The notes under the pieces were generated by a model, which saw only the letters and a program-made list of their open reading frames with translations, was not told the DNA's origin and made no database searches. This document shows, piece after piece, positions 60,401 through 64,000 of a stretch of DNA of 64,000 nucleotides. Position 1 is the stretch's first letter. Every line of letters starts with the position of its first letter. The stretch spans positions 3,157 through 67,156 of the forward strand of contig CAJUSO010000015.1 in assembly GCA_910588965.1 (NCBI GenBank). Reading direction: 5' to 3'. Source of the stretch: an uncultured Lachnospiraceae bacterium (GTDB taxonomy: Bacteria; Bacillota; Clostridia; Lachnospirales; Lachnospiraceae). Position numbers and translations under genes: made by a program.

Positions 60401-63400
60401 CTGGATGACGACCCCAGGACATTGCATGTCATGGCATGGGGCGGGACCAACACCATCGGCCGTGCCTTAAAGAGCATTGAGGAAAAATACAAGAATACAA
60501 ATGATTGGGCGGCTATCCGCAAGAAAATCGTGGATAAGACCATGATTGGGGCTTTTGGGAAACAGGACCAGACATACGACGAATATATTGCAGAAGAGTG
60601 GCCGGAAATCCCGTTTATGAACGTAGGCGGAGGGACCACTTACGGATACGCATGGTCCAGGACGGCAGGCGATGTGGACAGTGAAGGCAAGCGGACGTTA
60701 TCCAGCGCATGGATGCGTGAGAACCTGGATTATGGCCATGGACCATTGCTGGATAAATATGTGACCTGGGGAGACGGGACCTACCTGCCAGGTGAGGAAG
60801 AGGGCAGCCAGTTCGGTACGAACGAGAGCATGCTGGACAGCACCGCATGGTGGGGGAGGATGAAGTACCAGAGGTATGATTTCCTTTCCGAAGGGGATTC
60901 CCCAAGCTTCTTCTACCTGATGGACACAGGCTTAAGGTCGTTGGAGAACCCGGCATATGGCAGCTTTGCCGGAAGGTATTACCTGGACACCAATACAAAA
61001 AACTCAAAGGGGCAGGCACTGAACTGGTATAAGACGGTGCAGGATTATGACCCGCTGCAGAAAAAGAAAGTAAATTCTGACTGGCGTTGGATGGCGGATA
61101 TCCAGCATCAGTTTGCAACCCGCGCAGATTGGTGTGTCACGCCGGATTATGAAGATGCCAACCATACGCCGTCCCTGACGGTTGAAGAAGGGCTGGATTT
61201 CAAGGCAGCCCCAGGGCAGGACCTGATGCTCCATGCAAAGGCCAGCGATCCAGACGGGGATTATGTATCCATCTGTTGGGAGCAGTATTTTGAGGCTGAT
61301 ACTTATACAGAGCCAGAAGAGAACACAGGGATTTACATCAAAGGCGCAAAATCTGATGTAGCAACGATTACCATACCAGAAGACGCGAAAAATGGCGATA
61401 CAATCATTATTAATGTAAAAGCTACAGATAACGGGGCACATTCCCTTAGCCGTTACCAGCAGGTAATCATTACGGTAGAAGGCGCAGCACAGCCACAGAG
61501 CGTTAATGTATCCGGGGACACGGCGGTGGAAGCAGGGAAACGCATAACATTGGCAGCAGCAGTGCTTCCAGAGACAGCAACTGTAAAAACGGTTTCCTGG
61601 GAAAGTTCAGACACATCTGTTGCAGCAGTAAATGAAAGCGGCCAGGTGACGGGCGTAAGCGCTGGGAAAGCTACCATTACAGCAGTCTCCAAGGCAGATA
61701 AAGAGATCAAAGGAAGCATAGAAATCACAGTAACACGTGCAGCAGACGACCCAGCCAACAGCAAGGTCCGTACCATTGTAACGACGGACGGCGAAGTGGA
61801 CGACATGGATTCCTTCATGCGCCTGATGCTGTATGCAAATGAGATGGATATTGCAGGTTTAATCCTGTCAAGCTCCACTTACCATTATGCAGGGGATCCA
61901 GAGAAAGGAATTGCACCCTACCGCTGGACAGGGACCCAGTGGGCGTATGACGTGCTGGACGACTATGCGGAAGTATATGAGAACCTGAAAATCCATGCAG
62001 ACGGCTACCCGACGCCGGCATACTTAAAGAGCATCCTCAAGATTGGGAATATCAAAAATGTGGGTGAGATGGAAGAAGTAACGGAAGGCTCTGAATTTAT
62101 GAAGGACATCCTCCTGGATAATGATGAGAGGACCCTCTATATCCAGACCTGGGGCGGGACCAACACCACAGCCAGGGCGCTGAAATCCATTGAGGAGCAG
62201 TACAAGGGCACAAGCCAGTGGGATGCAGTTTATAAGAAGGTCTGCGATAAGGCTGTGATTTACATAATCCTGAACCAGGACGACACCTTCTCGGACTACA
62301 TCAAGGTAAACTGGCCAGATATTAAGACCATCCACGATGGGGGGACGTTCTGGAGGTTCGCTTATATGTGGAAGCAAGTCCCGGCAGAACTTACCACAAA
62401 GCTGAGCGGGAACTGGTTCTATAAGAATATCCTGAAAAACCATGGGCCGCTGCTGGCAAACTACAAGACGATGGGTGACGGCACTACCTTAGAAGGGGAA
62501 TTGGACAACGAGCAGAGAGGCTGGGAGAACCGGATTGGCGGGACAACCGGATACGATCGTTACGACTTTATTTCCGAAGGGGATTCCCCATCCTTCTTCT
62601 ACCTGCTGGACACAGGGCTGCGGAGCCTGGAAGACCCAACCTATGGCGGCTGGGGCGGAAGGTTTGGCTATGGCGATCCAGACAACCCAGGGGAAGGCAC
62701 TTATGAGAACAACGTGGCGGACCACAATACTATCACAGGGAAAGACGACACGACATTTACCTTGACCAGGTGGTTTGACGATATCCAGAATGATTTCGGC
62801 GCAAGGGCGGACTGGTGCGTGGCAGACAGCTTTGAGAAGGCGAACCACAGGCCGACGGCAACCGTGGCTACGGGGCTGGACGTTACGGCATATCCGGGGG
62901 AAGCCGTGAAAATGGATGTGGATGCATCCGATCCGGATGGAGATTCCCTGTCATACAGATGGTGGCAGTATTATGAAGCAGATACTTACAGCGGGGCGCT
63001 TGACGGGAAGATTAGCATGAAGGGGGCTTCCTCTGATAAAATGAGCTTTACCGTGCCCGAAGATGCACAGAACGGCGATACCATCCATATGGTTGTAGAA
63101 GTCTATGATGACGGCGTACATAATATGAAGCATTACCAGAGGGTAATTATCACCGTTGCGGGAAGGGAAGAATTAGGGAACCTGGAAATGCGCCTTCCAG
63201 AGGGCACGGCAGGCAATACCATAGCGTTTGGCGAGCCAACCTCTGGCTGGGGCGGCCCATCCTATTCAAAATATGCAAAACAGCTGTCCATCTTAAACAA
63301 TGGCGCAGCTTTGCCGGCAGGGAAGACCTTTACATGGGAAAGTTCTGACACAGCGGTTGCTACGGTAAACGCAGCAGGCTTAGTGACACCGGCAGGCAAG

Positions 63401-63736
63401 GCGGGGGCAGTTACAATCACTGCGTCTGCAAATGATGGGAGTGGGAAGACAGTATCTATGGAACTGACATTAACAGACACACGTACCGCATCCACAGCAG
63501 ACGAAGGGACAGGAGATGCGGCAGAGCCATCCGGAGCAGCCAGCCCGCAGGCAGGAGAGGATGCCCAAGGGGATGGCGGTACGCAGGCAAGCAAGGACGG
63601 TAAGGAGGATGCACAGCCAGAAAACAGCGGTGTACAGGAAGGTATCCAGCCGGAAGGCGATAGTGTACAGGAAGAGGTACAGCCGGAAGGCGATAATGTA
63701 CAGGAAAATATCCAGCCGGAAGGCGATAGTGTATAG
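57413..63736 (+). CDS. Giant secreted protein: Big2 repeats and three nucleoside-hydrolase-like (Sde182/DUF1593) modules
   Basis: 2107 residues. Signal peptide (about 1-32, RFLAGLLTVAMIGASLATPG); three Lys-rich Big2 domains (33-296); module 1 (297-782); Big2 (783-875); module 2 (877-1356); Big2 (1357-1450); module 3 (1452-1919); a Big2-like domain (1925-2025); and a tail with 11-residue repeats. Each module starts with a nucleoside-hydrolase-like Asp motif, TQDGEVDDQNS, TQDAEVDDQNS or TTDGEVDDMDS, and has GGTNTIGRALKSIEE or similar, and SEGDSPSFFYLLDTGLRSLE. Modules 1 and 2 are near-identical; module 3 is divergent. No LPXTG anchor. Function is unproven; probably surface-bound or released. 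Confidence 0.9.
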   Translation: MRGKRFLAGLLTVAMIGASLATPGNTLQAEAAAKPLKKISIAKKATVYVGAKKQLKVTKAPKNTTAKITWKSSNKKVATVSSKGAVKGVKAGTATITASAKGEKNKTLKAACKVTVKKRLIQKLKANFTKTTLEVGRTKTIKTTITPKNASIKKLKYNSSDKNVASVSSKGKITAKKAGKATITVSATDGSKKKASIQVTVKAKAVPQVKVSKVSVEGSEFTMEAGSKQKLKVTVAPANATNKKLDYTLSDPYAASVSADGTVTALAQGSTDITVEAADGSGAKAKVHVTVVDTDKPRAVITQDGEVDDQNSMIHLLLYANEIDIQGIVQTSSQFHWIGDPDATYTEEGKDFKNPYRWPGTDWMMEMADDYASVYGNLRTHDAAYPTPDYIRSVIKIGNIAYKGDMRKETDGSKLVEKAFMDDDPRTLYLMAWGGTNTIGRALKSIEEKYKNTNQWAAIRKKIIDKTVIGAYGTQDQTYSEYIGEEWPEIMFVEVSGTSYGYAWSRTAGNVDSEAKRTMSSAWMRENLDYGHGPLLDRYVVWGDGTYLPGEEEGSQFGTNEDLVDSTDWWGGKFIGKYQRYDFLSEGDSPSFFYLMDTGLRSLENKIANGSFAGRYQKIERKNSKGEAENWYSVAKDYDPLQEKLVSSDWRWMADIQHQFAVRADWCITPKYEDANHTPSLTVKEGLDFTAKPGETLTLHAQAEDPDGDYVAVSWEHYFEADTYQEPEDNKGIYIKGAKSSTATITVPKDAKDGDTLVINVKAEDNGAHALARYQQVIITVSENGVSRPNSITASVKADKLKVGETAQIGITPEPAGTQLPGLAFESSDPKAATVSRDGVITAVSQGKATITVSSAVGNLKASVDVTVDYDGIMGKPRAVITQDAEVDDQNSLIHALLYANEIDFQGIVQTSSKFHWIGDESEEDEASKNPYRWPGTEWMDTFADAYEEVYDNLHVHDPAYPTPNYIRSIIKVGNIGFKGDMKKETDGSKLVEEKLLDDDPRTLHVMAWGGTNTIGRALKSIEEKYKNTNDWAAIRKKIVDKTMIGAFGKQDQTYDEYIAEEWPEIPFMNVGGGTTYGYAWSRTAGDVDSEGKRTLSSAWMRENLDYGHGPLLDKYVTWGDGTYLPGEEEGSQFGTNESMLDSTAWWGRMKYQRYDFLSEGDSPSFFYLMDTGLRSLENPAYGSFAGRYYLDTNTKNSKGQALNWYKTVQDYDPLQKKKVNSDWRWMADIQHQFATRADWCVTPDYEDANHTPSLTVEEGLDFKAAPGQDLMLHAKASDPDGDYVSICWEQYFEADTYTEPEENTGIYIKGAKSDVATITIPEDAKNGDTIIINVKATDNGAHSLSRYQQVIITVEGAAQPQSVNVSGDTAVEAGKRITLAAAVLPETATVKTVSWESSDTSVAAVNESGQVTGVSAGKATITAVSKADKEIKGSIEITVTRAADDPANSKVRTIVTTDGEVDDMDSFMRLMLYANEMDIAGLILSSSTYHYAGDPEKGIAPYRWTGTQWAYDVLDDYAEVYENLKIHADGYPTPAYLKSILKIGNIKNVGEMEEVTEGSEFMKDILLDNDERTLYIQTWGGTNTTARALKSIEEQYKGTSQWDAVYKKVCDKAVIYIILNQDDTFSDYIKVNWPDIKTIHDGGTFWRFAYMWKQVPAELTTKLSGNWFYKNILKNHGPLLANYKTMGDGTTLEGELDNEQRGWENRIGGTTGYDRYDFISEGDSPSFFYLLDTGLRSLEDPTYGGWGGRFGYGDPDNPGEGTYENNVADHNTITGKDDTTFTLTRWFDDIQNDFGARADWCVADSFEKANHRPTATVATGLDVTAYPGEAVKMDVDASDPDGDSLSYRWWQYYEADTYSGALDGKISMKGASSDKMSFTVPEDAQNGDTIHMVVEVYDDGVHNMKHYQRVIITVAGREELGNLEMRLPEGTAGNTIAFGEPTSGWGGPSYSKYAKQLSILNNGAALPAGKTFTWESSDTAVATVNAAGLVTPAGKAGAVTITASANDGSGKTVSMELTLTDTRTASTADEGTGDAAEPSGAASPQAGEDAQGDGGTQASKDGKEDAQPENSGVQEGIQPEGDSVQEEVQPEGDNVQENIQPEGDSV

Positions 63737-63772
63737 GAAGATGTGCAGCTAGAAGGAGATAGCGCACAATAA
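63632..63772 (+). repeat. 33-bp tandem repeat in the tail, interrupted by TAG
   Basis: Four units start at 63632, 63665, 63698 and 63731 and encode VQE-xx-QPEGDxx (11 residues). In the fourth unit the first CAG is TAG (63734-63736), which ends the protein. The frame stays open through EDVQLEGDSAQ to a TAA at 63770-63772, so a single C-to-T change explains the earlier stop. Confidence 0.85.
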
Positions 63773-63791
63773 GGTTACTTTGGCTGAAGGA

Positions 63792-63825
63792 GAGGGCTGC
63801 CGCGAAAGCGGCAGCCCTCCTTTAT
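63792..63825 (+). terminator. Intrinsic terminator of the sugar operon
   Basis: GAGGGCTGCCGC (63792-63803) pairs perfectly with GCGGCAGCCCTC (63808-63819) around a GAAA tetraloop, followed by CTTTAT. A 12-bp stem is very stable though the U tract is short. It marks the end of the transcript that starts before the isomerase. Confidence 0.8.
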
Positions 63826-63852
63826 GCCTTGCCGGTCGTAAAAATCCTGGCG

Positions 63853-63881
63853 TTGACTTTGGGAGTAAGATAACATACAAT
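63853..63881 (+). promoter_or_regulatory. Promoter for a gene beyond the window
   Basis: TTGACT (63853-63858) and TACAAT (63876-63881) are 17 bases apart. A 7-bp inverted repeat GATGTAT/ATACATC (63904-63923) lies about 20 bases downstream of the expected start and may be an operator. No gene begins before the end of the window. Confidence 0.5.
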
Positions 63882-64000
63882 GGATAGTAATTTAAGGGTG
63901 ATTGATGTATAAATGGATACATCCATGAATTTACCATCTACCATGATCAGAATAAACGCATGAATGAAAAAAACATACATTTTTTGAGTTTTTTTGTTAT

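Noticed and set aside
63632..63763. Direct repeats resembling a CRISPR array
   Set aside because: The 33-bp units are contiguous, without spacers, and encode an in-frame 11-residue repeat of the giant protein.
63300..63772. Sortase anchor (LPXTG) at the end of the giant protein
   Set aside because: No LPXTG, hydrophobic segment or basic tail exists before or after the TAG stop, so attachment, if any, is by another route.

Overview
The window looks like a chromosomal segment of a Gram-positive anaerobe of the class Clostridia, most likely a Lachnospiraceae-type gut bacterium (inference). The reasons are a run of housekeeping genes in the order murE-priA-def-fmt-Zn peptidase-rsmB-rlmN-PP2C-PASTA kinase-rsgA-rpe-thiN, a MurE with the meso-diaminopimelate DNPR motif, strong AGGAGG ribosome sites throughout, many lipoproteins and intermediate G+C. 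I saw no tRNA, rRNA, CRISPR array, prophage or intact insertion sequence.

Layout. 1-10.4 kb: the tail of a restriction-specificity (S-type) protein; two O6-alkylguanine-DNA alkyltransferase-family genes; a self-regulating XRE repressor with a small membrane protein; a GntR regulator with a polytopic membrane protein; a polysaccharide deacetylase; and a two-component system followed by an ABC ATPase and a large FtsX-type permease. 10.4-17 kb is accessory and partly decayed: a short formate/nitrite-family channel, a 1 kb stretch without a recognisable gene, a minus-strand permease-ATPase-permease ABC operon, and then relics of a radical SAM peptide maturase, a transposase and two glycoside hydrolases. 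17-31 kb: a membrane ferredoxin fused to two FMN-binding domains, rarA, an aminotransferase, a small alarmone synthetase, a split ThrE-type exporter, a lipoprotein, a MITE-like palindromic element, a GH13 amylase, tmk, a LacI regulator, nadA and an HD-GYP response regulator. 31-45 kb: the conserved cell-wall, replication-restart, translation and signalling cluster.

44.7-63.8 kb is the most interesting region. A LacI regulator and a 528-bp control region are followed by a coherent sugar operon: fucose-isomerase-like enzyme, split transketolase, FGGY kinase, sugar-binding lipoprotein, DUF2291 lipoprotein, RbsA-like ATPase, RbsC-like permease, RbsD-like mutarotase and PfkB kinase. It ends at a secreted protein of 2107 residues carrying three nucleoside-hydrolase-like (Sde182/DUF1593-type) modules among Big2 immunoglobulin-like domains. 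I infer a system in which the surface protein releases or captures a furanose, the ABC transporter imports it, and isomerase, kinase and transketolase feed it into the pentose-phosphate pathway. The substrate cannot be read from sequence. Ribose, a ribosylated compound or a branched pentose such as apiose are candidates.
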